64,000 nucleotides of DNA from Vombatus ursinus (Eukaryota > Chordata > Mammalia > Diprotodontia > Vombatidae): the NCBI RefSeq assembly GCF_900497805.2, contig NW_020954569.1, positions 22,431,903 to 22,495,902 on the forward strand, read 5' to 3'. The notes beneath the pieces were generated by a model. It made no database searches. It was not told the DNA's origin and worked only from the letters and a program-made list of their open reading frames with translations. The position numbers and the translations under genes were made by a program. Positions 55,440-64,000 of this stretch are shown here, in pieces; the first letter of the stretch is position 1, and every line of letters begins with the position of its first letter.

Positions 55440-56215
55440 CTCCTGTTCATGTTATTTGACCATTTATCTATTGTAGAATGAACTTTAGTCATAAATTTGC
55501 ATCAGTTCCTTTTATATCTTGGAAATAAGACCTTTATCAAAGATACCTATTGTAATGTTTTCCCTCTATTTCTCTTCTATTTTTTTGCTACATTTTATTT
55601 ATTTGTAGAAAAACTATATATATACATATATATATAATATATATACACAGAATCAACATTGTTCATTTTTATCTTGTGTGATCCTTTTTATCACTTGTTT
55701 AGTTATAAACTCTTCCTCTATGTATATATCTGAAATATAACTTCCCTTGCTTATCTAATTTAACATGTGATATTTTTATGTCTAAGTCATTCTCTAGCTC
55801 TTCTTGCTCAGTTTTGTTGGTTAAATATAGGAATGCTGGTGATTTTTGTAGATTCACCTACATTCTGCAACTTTTTGAAGTTCTTAATTATTTCAATTAA
55901 TTTTAGTTGACTCAGTCTCTATGTGCAGCACTGTATCATCTACTAAAAATAATAGTGTTTTCTCTTTGCTTATGCTTATTCCCTCAAATTACTTTTTTTT
56001 AGTTAATTGCTATAGCTAGCATTTTTAGTCCTGTGTGAAAAAGCAATGTTGATAATGGTCATTCTTGCTTTACCATTAACATTACTGAAAAGTCTAACTT
56101 TTCTCTCTTACATATAAGATTTGTTCTTGGATTTAGATAAACTCTACACACTGTATTTAAAATGTCTGCTGATTTCTATGATTCCTAGAGTTTTTAATAA
56201 CAGTGAATGTTAGAT
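55440..56215 (-). mobile_element. Old L1 LINE ORF2 fragment, minus strand
   Basis: 'ttgcatcagttccttttata', 'ggaaataagacctttatcaa', 'taacatgtgatatttttatg' and 'ctgcaactttttgaagttct' follow the antisense L1 ORF2 order from C-terminus toward the RT core ('agctagcatttttagtcctg', 'gataatggtcattcttgctt'). An AT microsatellite at 55616-55645 and deletions interrupt it. It abuts the tail of L1 copy 3 on the left, in the opposite direction. Confidence 0.7.
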
Positions 56216-56379
56216 TTTGTTTACTTACATTTTAGCAGATCATTTGGCCAAATCTCTCTTGCTGCCCTAGTAGACAAAAGGAAGAAGTACAGCTACATGA
56301 TAGCATTTAGGCAGTTTTAGAACTGGCTAACTGGTCAGGCCTAAGATGCATTAAGTCTTCACTTCAACCTGAAAACCTC

Positions 56380-56620
56380 TTGTATCTCTCTGGTTTCAAG
56401 TCCTAACTAAAATCTTACCTTCTACAGGAAGTCTTCCCTTACCTCTATTAATTCCAGTGTCTTCATTCTGTTAATTATCTCCTATTTATCCTGTTAATAA
56501 CTTGTTTTGTGTATATTTGAGGGCAGGGACTGTCTCTGGCCTCTTTTTGTATCTCATTCCTTAGCATAGTGTCTGGCATACAGTAGGCCCTTAACAAATG
56601 TTTATTAATTAATTGAAATA
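56380..56620 (+). mobile_element. L2 LINE 3' end
   Basis: 'atcttaccttctacaggaag', 'gagggcagggactgtctctg', 'agcatagtgtctggcataca' and 'cccttaacaaatgtttatta' are in the correct order to the L2 terminus. Confidence 0.85.
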
Positions 56621-56759
56621 TTTATTTTAAATGAACCTATTTGTATACGTGTTTCTTTGACTAGAAGATAACCACCAGGATGGCACTGTCTTTTTTGTTT
56701 TTGTCTTTGTACCCCCAGTATGTATTAGTATTTAGATGGCTAAAGAATGATTTCATAAT

Positions 56760-56955
56760 TTGAGATCTAAGAGAGAGAATCAAGGTCATCTAGTTTATCC
56801 CCTTTATAGCACAGACAGTTAACTCATTGTCAGTCAAATGAAAAGAGTTTCCAAAGTTACACAGGGGGTAAGTAGAAGAACTGGAATTTGAACCAAGTGC
56901 TTTTAACTCTAAGTCTAGATGCCCTTTCCACTGTATAATTGTCTCTATTGATTAA
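56760..56955 (-). repeat. MIR3-like SINE, antisense
   Basis: 'aatcaaggtcatctagttta', 'gtttccaaagttacacaggg', 'actggaatttgaaccaagtg' and 'ctagatgccctttccactgt'. Confidence 0.65.
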
Positions 56956-56959
56956 TTAA

Positions 56960-57960
56960 TCAAATAATGTCCACCACAATGACAATTGTATTTCGTTTGG
57001 AATAAAGAGTATTTTTAAACCTCTATTGCATTCTTATTACTTCTTTACTTCTAAGACTTTAGATAAAAATTAATCTCTTTAGTTAATAAGATTTCCTAAC
57101 TTGTTTGTATGAATTTGTTTTTTAGATTTGTCACAGATATCAGAGTAGTTCTCTTCCTTATTTTTTTTTTTTTGCTGTCCTTTCCTAGTTGCATATTCCT
57201 TTTCCTTTTGAAAGAGGAAAACTGAGACTTAACTCTTTATGTAGTTCCTTTTCTGTATAAGTTCTTCAGAGGTTGCTTGTACCTGATGGGCTAGCTCCTT
57301 GAAATGTTATCATGAGACTTGAATTTAATTTCTGTAGCATTTGACCATAGTTGTATAAACATGAAGGAGAAGTCTCTTTAACTCTGTAGGGTAGATTTTA
57401 ATTGCAATTTTATTCTTCATACATATGAAGAAGTAATGTGATGTGTGTTTTATTGATATGAAATATGAAGCATAAATATTGAAAGAGATTGCTTAATTTC
57501 TTTGTAGCTATTTAATGAAATTATTTATTATCAAACACTTTCAAAACTTGTATTGCTTCAATGTCTTTTTCAATAAATTTCCACTATTTTCCTTTTTAAA
57601 TTAATGTCTCACTTGCCCTACAATTTATTATGTTATAGTTTTCCTAGTCCAATATATTGGAAAATATATGAGCAGTGAGCTAAATCTTAATTATTATTTT
57701 TACAGAGATTGTTTAAAAAATGTTAGCTCAAAATCATTTTGTGAGCTTCCAGTAAAATATATATATACATATATATATACATATATACATATATACATAT
57801 ATACATATATATATATATACCCAACATTAAACAAATCTAACATATGTACTTGATCTTTTAAAGAAAATTATTCTTAATTCATGGAATAAAGCAAGCATTT
57901 CCATAACATAGTACAATTAAAAAATAGCTTTTGCTTTGTAAATCTCCCAGCTGTCTGTTA
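56960..57960. other. Non-coding AT-rich stretch with a TATACA microsatellite
   Basis: An alternating TATA/TACATATA tract at 57758-57822. Otherwise nothing recognised. Confidence 0.5.
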
Positions 57961-57971
57961 ACAACAACAGA

Positions 57972-58235
57972 TTTGTTTTTGTTGTAATTCAGTTGTTTCA
58001 GTAATTTCTGACTCTCTGTGACCTCATTTGAGGTTTTCTAGGCAAGGATAACACAGTGGTTTACCATTGCCTTCTCTAGCTCATTTTACAGATGAGGAAA
58101 TAATGTAACCTGGATTAAGTGACTTGTTTAGCATCACACAGCTAGTAAAATTCTAAGGCCAGATTTGAACTCAGGAAGATGAGTCTTCCTGACTTCCAAT
58201 CCTGACATTCTATCCACTGTGCCACCTAGCTGCCC
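57972..58235 (-). mobile_element. MAR1-like SINE, minus strand, complete
   Basis: 'tttttgttgtaattcagttg', 'gactctctgtgacctcattt', 'gacttgtttagcatcacaca' and 'gtgccacctagctgccca'. Flanks aacaacaacaga and aacaccaaaaga may be the target duplication. Confidence 0.9.
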
Positions 58236-58239
58236 AATA

Positions 58240-58930
58240 ACACCAAAAGATAAAAATAAAATATGATTAACTCAACCAAAATTTGGTAAACCAACCTATT
58301 TTATCAAACCAATGAAATTATAGGGGAGAAGGAGAGAGAAAGAGAGATTCAGAGACAGAGAGAGATCAAAACAATATAAGGAAAAACGTTCTTACAATAT
58401 AAGCTAATATAATCCTCAACTCTCAATTTCTATTATTAATATTAAGGTTAGGGTTTTTTGAATCACTAAACAATTTTATTTTATGAAAGAGCATTCACCA
58501 TAGTGTGTTTTAATAATGCAAATAGTATTAACCATTCACAGAGATTATGTTGATGACAGTGTCCAGTGGGCAGAAACTTTGAGGTGTTTCTTTAGCATTA
58601 TTGAAGATGGATTTGTGTCTCACTAGGTCATTCTGATTAGCAACTCAAAAGGCTGCTCTGACTTCCAGAATAGTCATCCAACAAGATCTAGTGTTACTCA
58701 GCCTGAGTTGCAATATAACATTCTAAGTACTCTGTCAGATTCCCCCATTTACAGCCCTGAGTATTTCTTCAAAAATACCATGATAATCAACAACAATTAA
58801 ACATCCTCAATTTTTCACTCTTACATTATTTGTTAAGCATACTTTCTAAGGGAAGAAGAAAGGCAGGTAAGGCAGAGTAATTATACATAAAAGGGGGTAA
58901 ATTTCCTCCTCTACTATCTATCAGGCCAAA
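58240..58930. other. Non-coding stretch, nothing recognised
   Basis: A short GAGA-rich tract at 58325-58365; no family or frame. Confidence 0.5.
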
Positions 58931-58934
58931 GCAA

Positions 58935-59460
58935 ACAGCATAAGTTAATAATTAAGTACATCACTTAAAACATTGTTCAGGGAAGGCTTTATGTCAGAGG
59001 TAGCATTAGAACAAGATTTTAAAGAAATTCAACAGTTGTGCAAACTTGTGGGGTAAGAATTCTTAGCTTACAGAAAAGCACAATAAAATGCACAGAGGCA
59101 AAGCAGCACAGGGATAAATAAATAAATGATGTGCTTTTTTGGCTTGGAATCTTGAGTACCTAGAAGGCAGCAGTATAAGAGACATTTGAAGTGAAAGAGG
59201 GTTGTGTATGGGCCTTGCAAGGAAGGCAAAGGAATTTTAGTTTTACTTGGTAGTCAATAGGCAGCTGTTAGAAGATTTAGAGAATTACAATATGAACAGA
59301 TTGATGCATAAGGAAAATTAGGATGAAAATGGTGTTAAGTTTAGGACTGAGAGAGGAGAAATTGGGCACTAGAAAAACCTTTCTGGAAGTTATTGGAATA
59401 ATCCAGGTAGGTGTCAGTGAAGGCTTGTACAAGTTTAGTAGCATGGGAATGTGTGTGCAT
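58935..59460 (+). repeat. Old L2-associated repeat (as at 3.4 kb)
   Basis: 'agggaaggctttatgtcaga', 'aaggcagcagtataagagac', 'gcctgc'-type text, 'aaacctttctggaagttatt', 'ggaataatccaggtaggtgt' and 'cagtgaaggcttgtacaagt' match the later part of the same old repeat. The minus frame at 59277-59483 lies in it. Confidence 0.5.
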
Positions 59461-59464
59461 TTGA

Positions 59465-60090
59465 GTGGGGGAGGGGGCAGCACACAGGTGCTATAGTAAT
59501 TTATTTTTATCGAGGATCATAGTAGAACCACCATGTCTGATCTCAGTAGGCAAGGAACTTTGCGAAGCACTGGGAACAGCACTCAAGACAATGCTAGGTA
59601 GAAGCAACGAGCCTGCCAAAATGGAGAATTAATTCCTGGTGGATTTTATTATTTTATTTTTTAAAATTATTTTAAATATTATTTTAAATGCCCTCAAGAA
59701 TTAATTGTCAAGATATTTCAGAAAGGCAATGATTGTATAATTATAAAACCAGAAAGAAAGTTAGATATCATCTGAAAGAATGGAAAATATGACTGAGGGT
59801 AATTTAGCTAAAAATTAAAATGAAAAGTTGAATGAAAAGACATACTTTCTCACCATTAAAAGAAGTTTCTGAAAATGACCTTTATATACATTGGGGTCAT
59901 CCTCCATGAAAATGAATGTGAGTCTTTGGCACATTATATTTTTACAGTCACAAGTGATCGTGAGATGTATTAATAGAGACATGATTTACAGATAGAAGGA
60001 AGTGGCATTTATGCTGTTCTATTCCATGGTCAGACAGTGTTGCATTCTTGTTATTCTATTTTAGGAAAGACATTGAAGAATTCTAACCTA
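59465..60090. other. Non-coding stretch, nothing recognised
   Basis: Unremarkable AT-rich sequence. Confidence 0.5.
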
Positions 60091-60097
60091 TTAAGAA

Positions 60098-60360
60098 AAT
60101 AGTTAAGAGGGTGGTGAGATGGCTGGAAAGCATGTAATACAAGGATCACTTAAAGGAATCAGTTAGATGTTTAACTTCAACAAGAAAAATAATGGAGAGA
60201 AGGGCCGAATACCATCCCCATGTGTTTAAATAGGAATGTGGATGGGGGATTAGATTTTTTTTTTTTGGCTTGGTTACAGTAGGCTGAACTCAGAGCACTG
60301 GGTGAAAACTATAAGGGATGTCAAAAACTGCTTCCTGATGGGCACCCATTTTCTTTTTAG
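60098..60360 (+). mobile_element. CR1/L3 fragment, left arm of an inverted pair
   Basis: 'gctggaaagcatgtaataca', 'ggatcacttaaaggaatcag', 'ttagatgtttaacttcaaca' and 'gcttggttacagtaggctga' are CR1/L3 text. The first 212 bases pair with the reverse complement of 60914-61108. Confidence 0.7.
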
Positions 60361-60374
60361 GTCTTGGTCACTAA

Positions 60375-60700
60375 AGAAAATAGTACTATAAATATTTTTT
60401 ATATATGGAGCCTTTCCCTTTCCTTGACTTTCTTGATACTATGACTAGTAGTGTTTATCACTGAGTCAAAGGATACATATATTATATATATTACATAATA
60501 TATATTACACAATATAATAATATTACATAATATATAATATAATATTATATAACATAAAATAATATAATATTATATAATATAAGAATATTACATTATATAT
60601 ATATCAGTATCCTTCTAAATTATTTTCTAGAACTGGTGAATCAATTTACATTTTTGTAAACAGTATAAACCCTAATAAACTACTGGTGGAATTTTGAATT
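60375..60700 (-). mobile_element. L1 ORF2/3' fragment, minus strand, with AT microsatellite
   Basis: 'atatatggagcctttccctt' and 'atcactgagtcaaaggatac', then an AT-only microsatellite (60478-60606), then 'agaactggtgaatcaattta' and 'actactggtggaattttgaa'. This is antisense L1 text, compare 63730-63900 on the plus strand. Confidence 0.65.
60478..60606. repeat. AT-only microsatellite (ATATTACATAATAT units)
   Basis: About 130 bases, nearly pure A and T with scattered C, rich in local palindromes. Confidence 0.95.
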
Positions 60701-61108
60701 CATATTCATATTAGAGGTCATCTAATATAATCTCTTTCCAAAGAGGAATCCCTTCAATGTTATGCCTGACAAGTAGTCATTCATTTGAATCCTTCCAGTA
60801 TATGCAATGGGGGTAAAACTTTTACCTCTTGAGACTATCCATGTAGTTTTAGATGACTTCAATTTTTCTGAGTTTTGGTTTCCATTTGTAGAGCTGAAAT
60901 CTGCTGTTCTGAGGCTTTCACCCAGTACTCTGAATTCAGCCCACTGTGACCAAGCAAAACAAATCTAATCCCCCTTACAAATCCCTCTTCATGGTATCAT
61001 ACCCTTCTCTCAATTACTTTTCTTGTTCAAGTTAAATATTCCACTGGTTCCTTTAAATGATATTTGTATTACCTGCTTTCCAGTCATTTCACCACCCTCT
61101 TAACTATT
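60700..61108 (-). mobile_element. CR1/L3 3' end, right arm of an inverted pair
   Basis: 'agaggtcatctaatataatc', 'gaggaatcccttcaatgtta', 'gacaagtagtcattcatttg', then 60914-61108, which reverse complements to the left arm. The order is that of an L3 3' end on the minus strand. Confidence 0.72.
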
Positions 61109-61131
61109 ATCATTCTGTAAGGAATGTCAAA

Positions 61132-61381
61132 GGGTAGTTAGGTGGCATAATAAATAGAGTGTCAGACCTGGAGTCAGGAAGACTCATCTTACTGAGTTCA
61201 AATCTAGACTCAGACACTTAATATATATGTAACTTTGGGCAAGTCATTTAACTCTGTTTGCCCTAATTTCCTCATCTATAATATGAGCTAGAGAGGAAAA
61301 TGGCAAACCATTCCAGGTTCTCTGCCAAGAAAACCCCAAATGAGGTTGCAAACAGATGGACACAACTGAAAATGACTGAAC
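61132..61381 (+). mobile_element. MAR1-like SINE, complete
   Basis: 'gggtagttaggtggcataat', 'ctggagtcaggaagactcat', 'agaggaaaatggcaaaccat', 'ctgccaagaaaaccccaaat' and 'gactgaac'. Perfect 13-base target duplication aaggaatgtcaaa (61119-61131 and 61382-61394). Confidence 0.95.
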
Positions 61382-61399
61382 AAGGAATGTCAAATATGA

Positions 61400-61680
61400 T
61401 AAAATTCAGAGAAACACTGGAAGAATTATCTGAAATAATGCATAGTAAGCAAAACCAGAAGAATTACACCATAACCATAATAATACAAAAGCTAACAACA
61501 CTAAGAGTTGTAAGAATTGTGATCAATGCAGTGACCATCATATTGCTGCTTCAGAGGAATGATTGTGAAACATGCATACCACCTCACAGCTATAGAAAAA
61601 GTCATACATTCTCAGACATAATGCATGTATTGATTTGTTTTGCTTAACTTATTTCAAGTTGGTTTGGAGAAGGAATAATG
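61400..61680 (+). repeat. L1 3'UTR fragment, old subfamily
   Basis: 'gagaaacactggaagaatta', 'gcaaaaccagaagaattaca', 'gatcaatgcagtgaccatca' and 'catgcataccacctcacagc'. The 115-residue frame at 61300-61647 spans this and the SINE and is not a gene. Confidence 0.6.
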
Positions 61681-61684
61681 TGGG

Positions 61685-62510
61685 GGTGATAATACCATTC
61701 AAATATAGCACCAATAATTTATGTTCTACTAAAAAATGTATATTAGTGTGCCTATATTTACATAGCTATTTCTATGTTTTAACATCTTTGCAAATCGGAT
61801 GGGATTAAAGTGAAACCTCAGATTAACATCAATTTCCATTTCTCTTGTTACTAATTAATGTAATAGTAATTTGGATAATTTCCAAAAGCTATTTTATCAT
61901 GTGATTCCTCTTTCCAAAACTTGCTTTCAGGGTTTTTAAAAGGTTTATTGAATTCTGCTACTTATTCTTCTGCAAGGTTGAAGCCTCATCTATATAAAAT
62001 AGCTTCAGCCAAACAGTTTATTCAAAAACTAAGATGGTATTGCTCTGCATCTGACACCAGCCAGCTAACCAATCTCAGTAAATTATTCCCATTGACAGAA
62101 AACCCAATGTATTTTGAACAAAACTGTGATGATGGATGGAGTTGAGTGACTATTACAACTTTACTGATTTAAGGTTTTTTACAGATAACAATTCTAGCTT
62201 TGAAGTACATGGTTTCATAATTCATTTTTGCCACACATGATGCATGAATTCAGAACTAGCCATACATTTAAAATCACTAGGGAAAAGTTGTGCAAAAGAT
62301 GCAAATACTAAGCATTTTTATCCAGTCATTTCTGAGTAGTTAAATTTGGATATTTGTTTGTTTTTTCCATGCTGTGGTGGTGTTTAAAAAGTGTTAAAGT
62401 TGCTAACCTTCCATACACCACCAATTTAGGGCAATGCTGTGCTGATATGTTCTTATGCTAATTTATTTGGGGATCTAATGTTCAGTCATCAACAGATTTT
62501 ATGCATCTCT
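61685..62510. other. Non-coding stretch, nothing recognised
   Basis: A frame at 61921-62145 (74 residues) has no recognised domain and no supporting context. Confidence 0.45.
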
Positions 62511-62519
62511 CAAAACATC

Positions 62520-63060
62520 CTCACTCATCAGTTCATCAGCTCCTAATGGATTACTCAATGTCATCTTGATCAGCCAAGCATCCTCATAAATTTGTTGACA
62601 AGTGTTAGGTCTTCTGCAAGAGCTACATTAATTTCTGTTATTTCTGATAGTAGACAACAGAGTTCACTGAAAGCTTTTGTATTTTCCAAAGCTTGTTTCA
62701 TTCATCTTGTTTGTTTGATTTTGTTCCAAATTCCAGAAGACTGGAAATTGCATCTCCAAGTGTTTCCTGTGCAAAATTTCTAATTCCCATTGTTCCAATA
62801 TCATTTTCAGTTGATAAGCATCCATGCTTGTCTACTAATTTTTGAATAGTTGGTTGCAGGGCTCTGGTGCAGAGGCCCCAGGTGGCCAAGCAGGGAGGAG
62901 AGCCTGGGCCAGGGGCTCAAAACTCTTCATAACCTTCAAACTATTATCTGTCATTTCCTGTAGAACTTTACTATTTTGCTTTATTCTGCCATTTAAAAGA
63001 TTCCTACATAAGCCCAAATAAAGTCCCTTGCTTTCTTAAATAACATTTTACATCATCAGA
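62520..63060 (-). pseudogene. Decayed coding-like stretch, family unknown
   Basis: Minus-strand frames give NGRIKQNSKVLQEMTDNSLK then VMKSFEPLAQALLP (63000-62890), and in the next frame KLVDKHGCLSTENDIGTMGI then RNFAQETLGDAISSLLEFGT (62840-62710), and after another frame change NTKAFSELCCLLSEITEINV and ALAEDLTLVNK (62690-62600). The helix-rich, non-repetitive wording looks like a real host protein with two or three frame changes, so a processed pseudogene is likely. A GC-richer patch at 62855-62925 interrupts it. I do not recognise the parent. Confidence 0.45.
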
Positions 63061-63219
63061 AGCAAAGGGTAAACTAGACACACTGAGGAAAGGCAATTAT
63101 GAGGAGTCTAGTAGAAAATTATATCTAAAGGAAAATTCATGAGGCTTCCATGAAGTGATAAAAAGAGTTTCTAATAAGCAACAGCTGTGAGTTTACCTCT
63201 TTACCAGATAAATTCTCTA

Positions 63220-64000
63220 AGATTACTTTCCAGGAACACTGAAGAAATTATCTATTAAATCTATGGATAGGGAAAGGTTAATGACCAAACCAAAGAATGC
63301 TTCACAGGAGATAAAGTGGATAATTTTTATTTTCTTAAATTTAAAAGGTTTTGCATAAATAAAATCGATGCAGCCATAATTAGAAGAAAAATAGGAAACT
63401 GCGGAAATACTCGCCACAAGTTTCTCTGATAAAGGTCTGTTTTCTAAAATACATGAGAAACTGAGCCAAATTTACAAAAATGAGATCCTTTCCCCAATTG
63501 ACAAATGGTCAAGAAATAAGAACAAATAGTTTTTAGAGGAAGAAATCAAAGTTATTAAGTCATATAAAATGCTCTAAATCACTAATGATTAGGAAAAAAA
63601 CAAATTAAAGCAATACTGAGGTAACATTTCACACTGCTAAGATTGGCTAAGATGACAAAAAAGAAAAATGACAAATTCTAGAAGGAATGTGGTAAAAGAG
63701 TACAACTATGTGCAATTAATGCACTGTTGGTAGAGTCATGAATTGGTCTGAATATTATAGAGAAAATTTGGAAATATGCTCCAAAGCTATAAAACTATGC
63801 ATACTTTTTGAACTAGCAATACTATTATTAGGTCTATACCCCAAAGAGGTCAAAGAAAGAGGAAAAGGCTCAATATATCAAAATATTTATAGCAGCTCTT
63901 TTTGTGGTAAAAAAGAAATTGGAAACTGAGAGGATGCCCATCATTTGGGGAATAGTTAGACAAGCTATGATATATGAATGTGATGGAATACTACTTTTCT
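63220..64000 (+). mobile_element. L1 LINE, ORF2 C-terminus into 3'UTR, runs off the window
   Basis: 'atctatggatagggaaaggt', 'tgcataaataaaatcgatgc', 'caagtttctctgataaaggt', 'ccccaattgacaaatggtca', 'ggtctataccccaaagaggt' and 'ggatgcccatcatttgggga' are in L1 order. The start is 5'-truncated near 63220; the 3' end lies beyond position 64000. Frames are broken. Confidence 0.88.

Noticed and set aside
1-64000. CRISPR array, bacterial operons, phage genes
   Set aside because: Base composition, SINE/LINE content and absence of long frames show a vertebrate nuclear genome; the tandem repeats are simple microsatellites without spacers.

Overview
This window looks like intergenic or deep-intronic DNA from a marsupial, most likely an Australian (australidelphian) species. 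It is AT-rich and densely packed with transposable elements, and I found no intact host protein-coding gene and no functional RNA gene. The marsupial assignment rests on repeat families. About ten copies of a tRNA-derived SINE have the head GGGGCAGCTAGGTGG(C/T)(G/A)CAGTGGATAGAGCACC and a plain poly-A tail (WSINE1-like). A second tRNA-type SINE carries an RTE-like 3' tail (MAR1-like). There are also marsupial-type L1 elements, an RTE-clade LINE and old CR1/L3, L2 and MIR-class repeats. Family names come from memory of their sequences, not from a database search.

Layout. 1-3.8 kb: undescribed sequence, a purine microsatellite and L2-type fragments. 3.9-7.3 kb: an L1 with 5'UTR and ORF1 but no 3' half, hit by a SINE, next to a CR1/L3 copy that has another CR1/L3 copy inserted in the opposite direction. 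7.3-21 kb: sparse old repeats, microsatellites and a broken YBX3 (Y-box) retrocopy. 21.4-22.5 kb: the 5' end of another L1, minus strand. 22.5-28.7 kb: old repeats and a 60-base segment copied into an L1 3'UTR from 1.2 kb away. 28.7-32.8 kb: an RTE LINE broken by an L1 3' end, which is itself broken by a SINE. 32.8-41.9 kb: mostly unique DNA with MIR copies, a 175-bp hAT MITE with target duplication and candidate conserved elements. 41.9-47.6 kb: an almost complete but decayed L1 with five later insertions. 47.6-51.7 kb: two LTR-like fossils of endogenous retroviruses, one invaded by an RTE-tailed non-autonomous element. 51.7-56.2 kb: two more old L1s facing each other. 56-64 kb: L2, MIR and SINE copies, an inverted pair of CR1/L3 copies around an AT-rich core, an unidentified decayed coding stretch, and an L1 that runs off the window end.

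The elements give a relative chronology by nesting: CR1/L3, L2 and MIR are oldest, then RTE and L1, then MAR1-like and WSINE1-like SINEs and hAT MITEs. I found no convincing new gene system. The most useful observations are unusual rearrangements inside repeats (templated or microhomology-joined insertions, inverted L3 pairs), the YBX3 retrocopy, and three unique AT-rich segments with homeodomain/POU-type motifs that could be conserved enhancers.
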